From assembly GCA_016618085.1 (NCBI GenBank), contig JABLTG010000001.1:3461-67460 (forward strand): DNA of 64,000 bases. The letters are read 5' to 3'. The stretch comes from Neovahlkampfia damariscottae (lineage: Eukaryota > Heterolobosea > Selenaionea > Neovahlkampfiida > Neovahlkampfiidae). The notes under the pieces are model-generated. The model was not told the origin of the DNA. It ran no database searches and saw only the letters and a list, made by a program, of their open reading frames with translations. Position 1 is the stretch's first letter. Each line of letters opens with the position of its first letter. A program made the translations under genes and the position numbers. Of this stretch, positions 1-11,718 are shown piece after piece.

Positions 1-293
1 TCTGATTCCAATGAACCACTATCTTCTAATACCAATGTATCAATATCTAAATTATACAACATCATTCCTAAAACATCTTTTGGTTTTTCATCTTTTAATT
101 CTAAATATTTTTGTTTCATTTCAATAATTTTACATTTTGATGATTCAATTGAACTTTTTAATGAAGGTAAAAATGTTTTTCCTCTTTCAATCATTGTTTT
201 TTGCCAATCAATTTTTTCAGAAGATGAAATAATTATAATTTGATCAAATTTTGTTTTTCCACCTTTCATTGAAGTTAATGAAATAATTTCATA
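1..293. repeat. 293-bp direct repeat, copy 1
   Basis: These bases are identical, as read by eye, to 3761-4053. They encode the second START-like block and the acidic serine-rich linker of the RGS/START gene. Identity stops sharply at base 294, while the flanking parts of the two copies have diverged. The left end is cut by the window, so the tract could be longer. Confidence 0.95.
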
Positions 294-2677
294 TTGAAAA
301 TAATTTGTAATTTCATTTTCTTTTGAAAACCATTCTCCATTTTCATCACAAATTGGTTTACTAATAAAAACTAATTCATTTGGATAATAAATGAAAGAAT
401 ATGAATTTCTTTTTTTCATTGGTAATCCCCATAACCAAATCATTTCCATTTCAATTGAACAACATTCTCTATTCATTTCATCTTTTGATGAATAATCAAT
501 AAATTTTGATTTAGTTATATTTGGATCCATTGTATTCATTTTACTTAAATTTAAATATCCATTTGCAACCTGTTGAAGTCCATAAGGAAAAATGAATTCA
601 AATTGAAATGAATGAACTGTATCTTTGATAAATGATAATTTTGAGAACCAATTGACAGTTGAATATGATATTTTCTTTTCTTCAGTTGAACGAATAGAAT
701 CCCTTTAAAAAATGTCAAAAAAAAAAAACTGATAAATATTACCAAGAAGAAGAGTTTTCTGTGATCGTTTGTGCAAATTTTAAATCTTTTGAATTGATTT
801 TAGTTGACTTGAAATCTTCTTCATCGTACATGGACAAAACTCCTAACACTGGTGACATAACTCCAATATCATGTTGATATTTTGAAAACATCTCTTGAAC
901 TGAATCCATTTTTACAAACCTTTTGAATGAATCTAATTGATGTTCTAATTTAACATCTTGATAAATCTTGGTAAAATATTTGAAAGATGGATAATTTTTG
1001 ATTCTATTGGCTACACGTTCCTTTAAATCATTTCTTTCAGATTCAGAAAGACATAAATCTTTTGGTGAATTTGGTTCAATATATGTTTTCATAATCTCTT
1101 TAATTTTCTCGTTTTCTTTTTCAAATCTTGATTTTTCATTCAATTTTTTGAGTGTTGAATATTCTGAAATGAAATCCCAACTATCTGTGTTATGTTCTTC
1201 TTTCAAGAATTTAATGTAAGCATTGTTAATTTCTTTCTTTTTTAAAGCTGAAAAATGAACAACATAATTTGAAATTTGAAATACTTTCTTTCTTTTTTCC
1301 ATTTTCGCTTGATGTTGTTTATCTTGTTCTTCAATATTTAAATCCCAAAGTAATTTTCCAAATGGATCAACTGGTAATCCTTCCCATAATTCATTGAATT
1401 CGTATTTATAATCAGCTATGTGTCGACGATTACCTAATTTCGAAATTGCATCCAAAAAAGTGGTTCGAAGTGATGCAGCTGTATAATCAATTGACCAACT
1501 TGCTGATGCTATATTTACATCATAGGTTGAAGTAAAATCGTATCTTGTTGTTTTTTCATTGACATAAGTAATTTTATGACATCCAAAACTGAACATTGGA
1601 ATTGCTTTGATTTTCTTTTCTGTTTTATCTTTTTGTTTCATGAGTATTTGTTGAGTTTTTAAATATTCCGTATTTGGAAATGTTGCTGATTTCATGTACA
1701 ATGAAAGTTGTTTTATTTCTGGATCGTAGTCTAATTTATAAAATTGTCTCAAAACTCTTTTTTGCATAATAGCTTGTAGTGCAGGTGGTAACTTTAAAAC
1801 ACATTCCAAAAAAAAATAATCTCCAAACTTGTAATCTAAAATGACAGAAGAATAAGTTGTTTTATGATAACTAGTCAAAATACCAATAACTGTTTCTTGA
1901 AAAGCACAATTCAAATTAATTTCGTATTTCACATTCAATGTGGTAGGTGACAAAAAAGTGACATTTGGATAATAGTTCATTTTTGACTTATAAACTTTGT
2001 AATCTTTCTTTTTGTTTTCAGAAATTAAAGTCCAGTTTGGATGATCTTTTTGGAATTCAGAAAGAAATTGAAAGTCTTTTTCTTCAAAATATGTTTTATC
2101 AAAATCTTCATCTTTGTAATTAAAAATTTGAGTTAATCTTGGTACAAGTACATCTCTATTATGTTGATGTTTTTCAAGTAACTTTGGAAAGTTCAATAAA
2201 AAGTTCTTTTACCTTTAAACATTCTTCCGTTCTAATGTAACGTTTAAATGAATCACTTTTGTATTCCATCATAATAACTTTTTCAAATGGTTCAAGTAAT
2301 TCTAAAGGTGATTCTTCAAGGTTCCATTCATCTTTTTTGAGTTTTTTTATTTTTTCTAAAAATATCGTTTTGACTTCAGGTAAAATTTCCAATTCTTTTG
2401 GAGACTTTGGAGCAAGAAAATTATGTACAATGAAGTCAAACTCTTTGTTTATAGCTTTTTGATTCTTTTTCTTTGAAAGATTTTTAACATTCTGAACAGA
2501 GAGGATAAATTCCCAATTTTCAAAGTTATGTTCGTTTTTCAAGAAAGTAACAAAGCTATTTGATATTTCTGGTACTTCCAAGATACTATGAAACTGAATC
2601 ACAAAATCGTTGACGTTAAACGTTTCTGTACCCATCGGCTGAAGACTTTTTCGTTTTGGAATCTCAACCAATGGCAT
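1..2677 (-). CDS. RGS / START-like / RGS multidomain signalling protein (C terminus beyond window)
   Basis: Exons are 2677-2213, 2181-743 and 702-1, in one frame across introns of 31 and 40 nt; the protein has at least 868 residues and is unfinished at the window edge. Residues about 25-155 and 430-570 are RGS domains, seen as the helical pattern with NSFVTFLKNEH and DSFKRYIRTEE in the first and DSFKRFVKMDS in the second. Residues about 160-400 resemble a START-type lipid-binding fold, and a second related block follows the last intron. RGS domains accelerate GTP hydrolysis on G-alpha subunits; a START domain would add lipid sensing. The ATG at 2677 is the first in-frame one, but the reading frame is open upstream as far as 2719 and a splice-acceptor-like TTTTATTTTAG lies just before it, so an upstream exon is possible. 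The family is repeated nearby, at 3643-5088 and 11013-11690. Confidence 0.8.
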
Positions 2678-3642
2678 CACTCTAAAATAAAAATCCTCTG
2701 ACAATTTTGGGTTACACAATTTCCTGAGTTGGAGAAAAACAATTTGATTAATAAATCCAAAAAATAACCTCCAATGTGAAAGGAAAATAACGTTTGGACA
2801 CTTTCACATCCAAGATATAAGAAGAAGTTAAACTAATTTTCTCCGTTATTGTATCTACCTAGTTTTGGCCTCGGGCAGTTAAGCATTTTGGAAGGTGAAT
2901 TGTTCAAATTTAGTCATGGTTGGAGAATTTATTTGACATCATCATAAAGTTCGAAATCAGATCAACACGTTTATTGGAATTAGTATTCATCAAATATTTG
3001 ATATCTCTTTGATTCGAATGATCCAAAGGTTAAATTGATTCTTCCTGTGGAAATGCATTCATTTTTCACAATACAATGTTGGTATATTTCATGACATCTA
3101 TCAACCATGACTATCAGGTATCCATCTTCCAAGATGAAATCAACTTGCTAAAAATCATCTCCTTTATCTCTAAACCTAAAAATACGTTCTTTTCCAAGCA
3201 ATATTTTGAAGTAGATCCCTTTTCTTCTCTCACTATTCCATTTTGATAATAGTTGCCAAGGAAAATGTTATATTTTGCACGTGACAACTTCTCCTTGATT
3301 TATTTCAAACAACTTTTACATCATTGCCCCATATTTTTGGAATTGTATCAATATCTTCACTGTCTCCAAAGATTCAGCAACTTGTTTGTTTATTCTGCAC
3401 TTTGAACCTTGATTCTTTTTCGTTTTTCTGGAGAGAATTTTAATTCATGAAATGTTTCTATTTTTTCTGTCTTTGAAGCATCAAATTGTAATTTGAAATT
3501 AGATTTTTGTCCCCATATTTAAATAAAGTTCGTTTTTGTGGTTCAACCGTTGATTGGTTGGGATATAAGGAATTAGAATTCAGTTCTAGAATTGACTCAA
3601 AACAATTGAGATGATCAATAATTTTTATTCTTCCAATTTAAT
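2678..3642. other. Intergenic region with a possible 5S rRNA relic and a short CCAAT-preceded fragment
   Basis: No intact gene is seen. Around 2865-2945 (+) the words AGTTAAGCA and TTAGTCATGGTTGGAGA fall in the order and spacing of the internal control region of 5S rRNA, suggesting a decayed copy. Around 3380-3560 (-) a CCAAT box and about 40 open codons suggest another gene scrap. Both are weak. Confidence 0.3.
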
Positions 3643-5088
3643 TTACAACTTGTTTGAAAGAGATGAAAAGCTATCATTACGAACACCAGCAATAGTTTCA
3701 GAACTAAGTCCTGATGAAGTGGATTCATAAATAAATGTCGTTTCAGTCATTGAAGAGTCATCTGATTCCAATGAACCACTATCTTCTAATACCAATGTAT
3801 CAATATCTAAATTATACAACATCATTCCTAAAACATCTTTTGGTTTTTCATCTTTTAATTCTAAATATTTTTGTTTCATTTCAATAATTTTACATTTTGA
3901 TGATTCAATTGAACTTTTTAATGAAGGTAAAAATGTTTTTCCTCTTTCAATCATTGTTTTTTGCCAATCAATTTTTTCAGAAGATGAAATAATTATAATT
4001 TGATCAAATTTTGTTTTTCCACCTTTCATTGAAGTTAATGAAATAATTTCATAATGATGAACGAACGAAGCAGCAATATCAATCGTCCAGTTTTGGCAAC
4101 AATATTATTGTTAAAAATATAGGTAACTTTGATACATCCAAAATCAAAAACTGGCATTGCCTTTACGGTTTTTTCTGATTTGTCTTTTTGTTTTAGTGAA
4201 AGTTGTTGACTCATACCATCATCCGGATATTTTACACATTTCATGAAAAAAATCACTTGTTTAAATTCAGGGTCATAAGTAAATAATCTAAAACGATAAT
4301 TTCATGAAAGGGAAAAAGACCTTTGTGTTGATGTTGAAAAGCAGCAATAAGAGTTTCTTCAAATGAATAATTAAACTTCATTTCATATTTTACATTGTAC
4401 GTTGTTGAAGTTAAAAAATTGACATCTGGAAAATAATTCATTTTTTACTTGTAAACTTTGTATTCTTTCTTTTTGCTTTCTGAAATCAAGTTCCAATTTG
4501 GATTATCTTTTTGATATTCGGTGATGAATTGGATATCTTTTTCATCAAACTAGTTTTTCAAAATCTTCATCTTTGTATTTAAATACCATGGTAATTCTAG
4601 GAACAAGAACATCTCTGTTTTTCTGATGTTTTTCAAGTAACTTCAAAAAATATGAGAATATTATCATATTTTTACCTTTAAACACTCTTCAGTTCTGATG
4701 TAACGTTTGTATGAATCATTTTTGTATTCTATAAGTACAGCTGTTTTAAATGGTTCAAGTAATTCCAATGGTGATTCATCAAGGTTCCATTCTTTGCACT
4801 TGAGTTTTTTTGTCTTTTCCAAAAAAAGTTTTTTCTCTTCTTCCATCATCTGAAGTTCTTTTGGAGATTTTGGTGACAAAAATGTGTCCACTATGTTCAA
4901 AAATTTCTCTGTTTATTGCTTTTTGACTCTTCTTTTTCATGAGTTGTTCTATCGTTTGAATACCAAGAACAAATTCCCAATTTTCTGAATTGTGTTCTTT
5001 TTTTAGAATTTCTTATCTCTGGTACTTGCAAGACGCTTTGAAACTGAATCACGAATTCACCAACATTGAATTTACTTCCGTTTGACAT
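3643..5088 (-). pseudogene. Decayed tandem copy of the RGS/START-like gene
   Basis: This copy keeps the N-terminal RGS domain (5088 to about 4664), the first intron at the same place (LEKHQ follows it, as in the neighbour), part of the START-like block and the true C terminus of the family, ending SSLSNKL. It is broken: the RGS domain loses a few residues near the IRNS word and then changes frame, the frame shifts again near 4905, another frame break lies near 4552, and the second RGS domain is missing. The 3' part, 3761-4053, is identical to 1-293, so it was probably copied recently from the intact gene. Expression as a short RGS fragment cannot be excluded. Confidence 0.8.
3761..4053. repeat. 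293-bp direct repeat, copy 2
   Basis: Identical to 1-293 in the tandem RGS/START relic. The sharp border and perfect match against a diverged background point to gene conversion or a recent segmental copy. Confidence 0.95.
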
Positions 5089-5237
5089 CACTTCAGTTGA
5101 GTCAACTATTTGTCGAATCAAAGCAATTTGGCTTATTTAAGACAACGGAATATCCGAAAACAATCTCGATCAGGTCACAAAATTCTTAATTGGGCTCTTT
5201 GAATTTTTCCAAAAATAGAAAGTTCTTTTTATTTATT

Positions 5238-8200
5238 TTATGCATTGTTGAGGAAGAATGTAATTAAAGCTGGTGTTAAAGTAAAACAAAATGCCAAAAT
5301 GCTTGTCCTCACATCTGAACTGCTGATACCCCAACTTGTATGAAGAGATTCAACTCTGAACCAGTATCCTGAATATCCCAACTGAACTTGAGCCTGCCAA
5401 AATCTACATTTTGTTTGAAATAATTCAAGAGTATCTCGTAAATCATTTCTCTTCTTTATCATAATTTCTGATGCAAAATTTTTTTCAACACCTAAAAGAG
5501 TGTTCACTGATCCATTCAATTCCATTGTACAAATGGCTCCTGGTAAAATCAAATAAAAAATAACTGCTATTTCAAGTAATATAACCAAAAATACTAAACT
5601 AACAAACAATGTTGTAATTTTTGTTTTCAAAAATAAACCAAAAATACCAAATAAAATTGAACTAAATTTTGAAGAAGACCAAGCAATAATGAATGTATAT
5701 TTGATATAAGTAGCTCTAACAAATACTAAATCCATCACATGTGCCATAATTTTATCCCATTCTTGAATTTTTTCAATGGTAAAATCATCTAAATTGTCAA
5801 AATATTCTGATGTCAATTTCTTCATAATAATAGCTTGATTACTTAATTGATCAATGATTAAAAAGACTTCTTTCCAAGCATTTACAAAAGGATACATTAA
5901 AAAGAAACCACAAAAAAAACTAACAACTAATGAAACAGCAGAACCATTTGTTGAAAATAAAGGTATGTCACAATTTTCAATACAATAAACTGAATTAATA
6001 AAAATTGGTAAAGCAAAAACCATAATATAACCTCCATACATCACAAAATAAAAATTTTGTTTAAACCAACCAGAATCAAAAAATCTTCCATAACCTTTTC
6101 TTTCAACTGAAACGTCATTCATTCTTGTTTGAAAATCGAAAATATTCTTTTCTTTATTATTCACCACTAAAATTCCATTTGAACAAACTGTCATTGATTC
6201 ATTATCATCAATTTCAACACCTTCTTGTAAATCATAAATTTTTAATCGATCAGACGAATTTTCTAAAACAATATGATCTGGAACAACAAAAGTCATAAAA
6301 TTTGAATCATTCTTTTTTAAAGCATCTAATTTATGAGGATAAGATGTTTTTAATTTCCAAATTGCAATAGAAAGTTGATAATTTTCAAGTATTTTTGTCC
6401 CAATTGCACTTCTTTTAATAATACCAAATATTTTTCTTGTCTTATGAAAGAATGTTATTCCAAACATTTTTCTTGATGTTCTTGAAAATGAAAATAAAAT
6501 TGAAATTGAAAACATAATTGACAAAATTGGTAAAAATACAAAATTGAAATCACCAGTCGAAAAATAATAAACAAATGAAATAACAGCAAGACTAAATAAA
6601 AGTAAAAAACTTGTAGTGTTGACAAAAAATGCACTTAATTCAATTGGAATATAATAAAGTAGTTTCCAATACTTTCTATGATATCCATCATTTCTTAATT
6701 TCTTATCAAAATCTAAGTCAATAGTTGAGATTGATTTATCCAATTTCTTTATTGGTATAGTATATTTCTTTTCTTTGGATTTCTTTCGTTGATTAATAAT
6801 AAAAGAAAAGATATAAGAAAGCGTTAAAGTTAATGAAATTAATAAAATATATCCAAAAACGATATAAAAAAACACCAATGAATTTAATCTTGTATTGATG
6901 ACGAAATAATGAACCAATCTTGAAGCATCACTAAAAAGGAAATATAAAACAGAATAAAATGAATAATAAGTAGCAAACATTTCAGGAACAATATTTCTAA
7001 TAACCAACATTGGAAAAGAAATTAATGTAATTTCTAAACATGAAGATGATATACCAAATAAAACAATCAAAAAATAATAATAATTTGATTTTGGATAAAC
7101 ATCAGTATAAAAATATAATAATTGACTTAATGAAGTTCCTAATAATCCAATAACTATGGTTCTAAGATGTAATTTATGTTTTTGAATAATTTCAGTAATG
7201 TTCTTATTTTTGAATTCAAATTGAACATACTCTGTGTCAAGTATTGTTCCAATTAATGGAATCATTAAACTTTTAAATAATAAAATGGTAAAAGTTAATA
7301 GGAATAAATCATTTTGAAAAGGATTTAATTTCATTTTTGTCACCCAAATTCCATAACCTCCAAAATTTAATGGGAAGATATTTAGTCCTGTAAAATGACA
7401 AAAAACTAAACTTAAATGAAAAATTGAAAATCCAATGATCAAAAAAATTAACATTCTTTTGTTGTTTAAACGTGAAACAATCAAAAACTCTTCTTCAAAA
7501 TTGGCTTTAAAAATATTGAAATTTTTTGAGACTAATGTTTTTAATGAAGCACTTGCTAAAATTGAAAATAAACAACCTATAATTGAAAGAATTAAGAAAT
7601 ACTCTCCTTTGACATATGCTTTGATTGAATCTAATGTTCCAGTGATCTAAATGAAAATTAAAATTGAATTCAAGTTTTTTACAATTCTCTCAACTGAGTA
7701 AACAAATCCAACAGCAAGACAAAAGTTTTGATTAGAAAAAATTTTAGCTACAAAAAAAACAGCGTAATCTAAAACAATAATAATAAATTTTTGAAATGAA
7801 ACTTACATCTTTGAAAAGCATCTATTAATCCAAATAGTAATCTAAAAATTACCAATGCAACAGGAGAACTATACACAATTGAAAGTGTCACACCAGTTTG
7901 AGTTATAGAAAGTGCAATTAATATGAAAATTGAAGATATATAAGGATTTTTCAAATTGTTTATAACCACTTGTACATAACTATATTTTTCTGAATCACTC
8001 TGTTCCATTTTAAAAAAAAAAAAAATTACATTTCTGGAGTTGATGAAAAGTGCAAGAAATGGAATTGAAAGAAATCTGAAAATAAAAATTGACAAAAATG
8101 TGAATGAACTGCCTACAAAATAGGGTAAAGTCATATAAAAATAAAGATCATCCCATCCATAAGTCTTTTAATTTTTTAGTTTCTCAAAAGGTTCTCTTAC

Positions 8201-8590
8201 CATTTTCATTTCTAAAAAATAGGCAACTTGAAAATTTCCTCCGTACATTAAACTTGGTCCAAGTCTCATGGCTGAAATGACAAATAAAAATAGAGCAGAA
8301 TGCAAAACAATTTCTGATTGAAAGTTGACCATGACTGATTTGGTTTTTCGAAAATTTTCTACTCTTTGTAAATGTGGTAATATTTTCACTTGTTGTTTAT
8401 CTTGGATGTGTGCCATTAAACTATGAGTTGAATCATCCTCAAAAAGTTGGGTCTCTAATTGTTCAAGTTCGTTTGTTTCCTCTTTTCGCAGTTTTATTGT
8501 GGAATCAACAGTTGTATACTCTATTTCATCTTTAGTTGATGAAAGTTTTTCTGGAGAGTCAGGAGTTGCTTGCAATTCAACTTCCTCCAT
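5238..8590 (-). CDS. Large polytopic membrane protein, MFS-like N-terminal half
   Basis: Five exons (8590-8201, 8164-8030, 7999-7807, 7768-7683, 7646-5238) join in frame to 1070 residues; the introns are 30-38 nt. The first 100 residues are charged and cytosolic in character, then many hydrophobic segments follow: an MFS-like set (RLGPS after the first helix, a FGLIDAFQR loop), a cytosolic loop and a C-terminal set ending in ALITFFLNNA. The + strand gene at 13597-17229 is a paralogue: it shares the overall plan, the R-G-P motif, a very similar C-terminal helix and an intron at the same place and phase after the D-x-FQ motif. I do not recognise the family; a transporter is plausible but no substrate can be named. 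A CCAAT box lies 14 nt before the ATG. Confidence 0.85.
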
Positions 8591-8604
8591 TGAGAATGAA
8601 TGTC

Positions 8605-8609
8605 ATTGG
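8605..8609 (-). promoter_or_regulatory. CCAAT box of the large membrane protein gene
   Basis: CCAAT on the minus strand, 14 nt upstream of the ATG at 8590. It is one instance of the window-wide pattern. Confidence 0.5.
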
Positions 8610-8845
8610 ATCAGAAAAATGTCGGTTGATAAACAATTTTTCAGCCATATTCGATTGTAAAAAAAAAAATGAAAAAGTTAAATCTAAAAACGAAGGATTT
8701 GATTGGAGGGGTCACTCTAACCTACCAATGATTTTCGTTTTATTATTAGGGATTTTAAATCAAAAAAAATGAACAAATTTTCAACGAGGAAAAAAGAAAA
8801 AAAATCATGTAAAAATTTGATAAAAAAAGATTTTTTTTTTTTATG

Positions 8846-8850
8846 ATTGG
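8846..8850 (-). promoter_or_regulatory. Inverted CCAAT box before PP4C
   Basis: ATTGG on the plus strand, 22 nt before the PP4C start. It overlaps an earlier ATG at 8843, which argues that the upstream ATG is not the start. Confidence 0.45.
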
Positions 8851-8872
8851 CGGGTTCAAAACAAGAAAAAAG

Positions 8873-9962
8873 ATGAGCGTAGACATTTCAAACGGTTCTC
8901 TTGACCAACAAATTGCTAAACTCATGACTTGTCAAGTTATCAAAGAGTCAGAAGTTAAAAATCTTTGCACAAAATACAAAGAAATTCTTTCTAAATACCC
9001 AAATGTTCAAACACTTTCTTCTCCAGTGACTGTATGTTTTAAAAAAAAAAATTAAAACTTTATAGATTTGTGGTGATGTTCATGGTCAATTTTATGACTT
9101 GGTAGAATTATTTAAAGTTGGAGGTGAAATTCCAGAAACCAATTACCTTTTCATGGGTGATTTTGTAGATAGAGGATTTTATTCAGTTGAAACTTTTCTT
9201 TTATTATTAGCTTTAGCTGTTCGTTATCCAGACAGAATTACTTTACTCCGAGGAAATCATGAAAGTCGTCAAATTACTCAAGTATATGGATTCTATGATG
9301 AATGTCTTCGTAAATATGGAAGTGTAAATGTTTGGAGATATTGTACAGATGTTTTTGATTATTTATGTCTCGCTGCTATTGTAGATGACCAAGTATTTGC
9401 AGTTCATGGTGGTTTATCACCTTCAATTAGTTCAATTGATCAAGTAAATTTAAAATTTCTTTTTAATTCAAATTTAGATTAAAAAAATTGATAGAAAACA
9501 AGAAGTTCCTCATGATGGTGCAATGTGTGATTTATTATGGTCTGATCCTGAAGGTAACAATTTTTTTTTTTTTTAAACCACAAAGATATTGATGGATGGG
9601 GTTTATCACCAAGAGGAGCTGGTTATCTCTTTGGAGGTGACGTTGTTGAACAAGTAAGTTAAAAAAAAAAAAAAAAATTAATTTTTTTCAAACAGTTCAA
9701 TCAAACAAATAAAATTGATCTCATTACAAGAGCCCATCAATTAGTCATGGAAGGATATAAACCAATGTTTAATGATACTTTAGTAACAGTTTGGTCAGCT
9801 CCAAATTATTGTTATAGATGTGGAAATGTTGCTGCTATTTTAGAATTAGATGAAAATTTAAACAAAAAATATCTTGTATTTGATTCTGCACCACAAGACC
9901 AAAAAATGACAACTTCAAATTCAACTTTAGAAAAAAAACCTGTTCCAGATTATTTCTTATAA
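8873..9962 (+). CDS. PPP4C: Serine/threonine protein phosphatase 4 catalytic subunit
   Basis: Exons 8873-9031, 9066-9443, 9478-9553, 9586-9653 and 9696-9962 give 315 residues, close to the roughly 307 of animal PP4. Metal-binding and catalytic motifs are intact: [16 protein letters not shown] and LRGNHES. PP4-type signatures are IKESEVK near the N terminus, [21 protein letters not shown] and the C-terminal DYFL that is carboxymethylated in PP2A-group enzymes. PP4 is a nuclear and cytosolic phosphatase in DNA-damage and splicing control. An in-frame ATG ten codons upstream was not chosen, because it falls on an inverted CCAAT box and adds residues absent from the family. PP2A or PP6 is less likely given IKESEVK and VPDYFL. 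Confidence 0.95.
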
Positions 9963-9979
9963 AAATATGTTTGGATTTT

Positions 9980-10982
9980 TTATTTTTTCTTTTTTGGTAT
10001 TTTTAAACTTGCATAAGGATCAATATTCTCTCCTTTCTTTGTCATTTTTGATTTTGCTTTTTCATTTACTTTTTGAATTTGTTGATCTGAAATTTGAGTT
10101 CTTTCAACTTTGTTCACAATTTTTTTCATAGCTGGTGTAACTTTTGGTTTTTCAAAAAAAAGTGGCTTTTCTACATTTCGCTTTACTGGTGGAGCTACTT
10201 TTATATTTGTTGGACTGCTTGATCGTTGTAAGTTAATTTTTTTTTGTGGAGCTGGGATATGAATTAAAGGTCTACTTGGAGCTCTTTGAACTTGTTGAAC
10301 ACTTTGAACTTTTCTCGTTTCTTTTGGTTTTTTCTCTTCTGGAATTCTAAATTTTTTATCCAACATTTTTAACACTGGATTTTTTTTCAAATTTGAAGAA
10401 GCAGATGATGAATTTTTTGGTTTTGTAGTTTCTCTTCTAACTACAGTTTTAATAACTTTTTTTTGAATTTCGTTTGTTTTTTTTGAAGTTCCATTTTGTT
10501 TTTGAATTTTTCTTTCATAAACGATAGTTTGTTCTTTTGGTTCAGAAATTTGTTGAACTTGTTTTGATGATGACTCTTTATCATTTGAATTATAATGTTA
10601 ACTTACTCATATCTTTTTTTCTTTTTTCTTTTTGTAGTCTTGAAGAAATCAAATCAAACTTATTTGTTCTTTCTTCTTTTTTTCTTTTGTAAACTTCCTT
10701 CCAATTTGAATTTTCTTTATCTTTCTCACGGCATCCCAAGTCTTTTTCACATAAAATTTTCCATAAACTGTCAGTTGGTAATTCAATTCCTTCTTCCTTT
10801 TTTTTGACAGTTTTAATTATTTTTTTTTTTTACTTCATTGATTCTTTCTTTTTCCTCTAATTGCTCTGCTGTACAAACTGATAATATTTTGATAACATAC
10901 TCATCTGGTAAATAAGCTAATGAACCGACATCGTCTAATTTGTTTCAGAAGAGAAAATAAACGAACTTATGTTCACTTGCAT
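9980..10982 (-). CDS. Elongin A-like protein, basic and proline-rich C terminus
   Basis: The 3' coding part is clear from about 10934 down to the stop at 9980, with introns at about 10793-10831 and 10577-10607. The N-terminal block reads LPDEYVIKILSVCTAEQL, then TDSLWKILCEKD and NWKEVYKRKKEER, the order of an F-box-like or BC-box segment followed by the LWK...W motif of Elongin A (RNA polymerase II elongation factor SIII subunit A). The rest is lysine-rich and disordered. The 5' end is uncertain: an ATG at 10982 joins in frame only through a GTTCGT donor. The stop lies 17 nt from that of PP4C, in convergent orientation. The Elongin A name is an inference from motif order. Confidence 0.5.
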
Positions 10983-11012
10983 TATATTTATACATATATT
11001 GACTAAACGTTA

Positions 11013-11690
11013 ATGTCAAATTTGAAATTACCAAGTGAAGGTATTTCACGTTTTGATTTTAAAATTGATAATATGGTTGCCATTGTGTCTTCAACTCAAA
11101 CTGGTCAGTTCTGGATGAAAGTTAAGTTTTTATGGTGGAAAAAATTATCCAATAAAATCTGTTTTAAAAATACTCAAACAAAAAAAACAAAGGAAATGAA
11201 GCTGAAAATAATCAGGCAGTGTTTGAGGATGTGATTTAAATGGTATTAACAAAAAAACGTTCAATGTTGGTGATTTTTTCATTTGCAAATATTAACAAAA
11301 TTCATTACACCAGACTCACCAAAGTTTATAAATCAAAAATGAATTATTTTCCAAATTTAACTTTTTTAACTTCAAATACTTTGAACGTCAAATTATTGAA
11401 TGAAACAAAAATATTTAGAATCAAAACATGATAAACCAAAAGATGTTTATGAATGATGTTGTATAATTTAGATATTAATACATTGGTATTAGAAGATAGT
11501 GGTTCATTGGAATCAGAAGATTCAATGACTGAAACTGAAACATTATTCATCAATCATTCAAATTCTCAAGTTTTGTCATCAGTTCAGTCCGAAAATACCG
11601 AAGCCCCTGTCAATAAAATAGATTTTGAAAATTATAGTTTCAATAAAAAGTTGCTTCTTCTAAATTTTTTCTCAACGAATTAAATATTTG
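11013..11690 (+). pseudogene. Fragments of the RGS/START-like family
   Basis: From about 11305 the translation TKVYKSKMNYFPNLTFL matches the START-like block of the 1-2677 gene. About 35 codons later it jumps to MMLYNLDINTLVLEDSG, the acidic linker that lies more than 600 residues further on in the intact gene. The copy at 11453-11520 differs from 1-293 at very few bases. The 11013-11230 part (FWMKVKFLWWKK) is open but of unknown source. The block has lost most of its domains and is a relic. Confidence 0.65.
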
Positions 11691-11691
11691 A

Positions 11692-11696
11692 CCAAT
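11692..11696 (+). promoter_or_regulatory. CCAAT box of the DUF4476-type gene
   Basis: CCAATCAG lies 22 nt before the ATG at 11719. The same CCAATCAGATTC string recurs before the TBC gene, and before the nucleotide-sugar transporter gene as CCAATCAGATTC with identical flanks. Confidence 0.55.
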
Positions 11697-11718
11697 CAGA
11701 TTCATACAACGATAAAAG

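Noticed and set aside
2719-2719. Start of the first RGS gene at a TTG codon
   Set aside because: Eukaryotic initiation at TTG is unlikely; the first in-frame ATG is at 2677, or an unseen upstream exon supplies the start.
8843-8872. Upstream ATG as start of PP4C
   Set aside because: It overlaps an inverted CCAAT box and adds ten residues absent from PP4 proteins.
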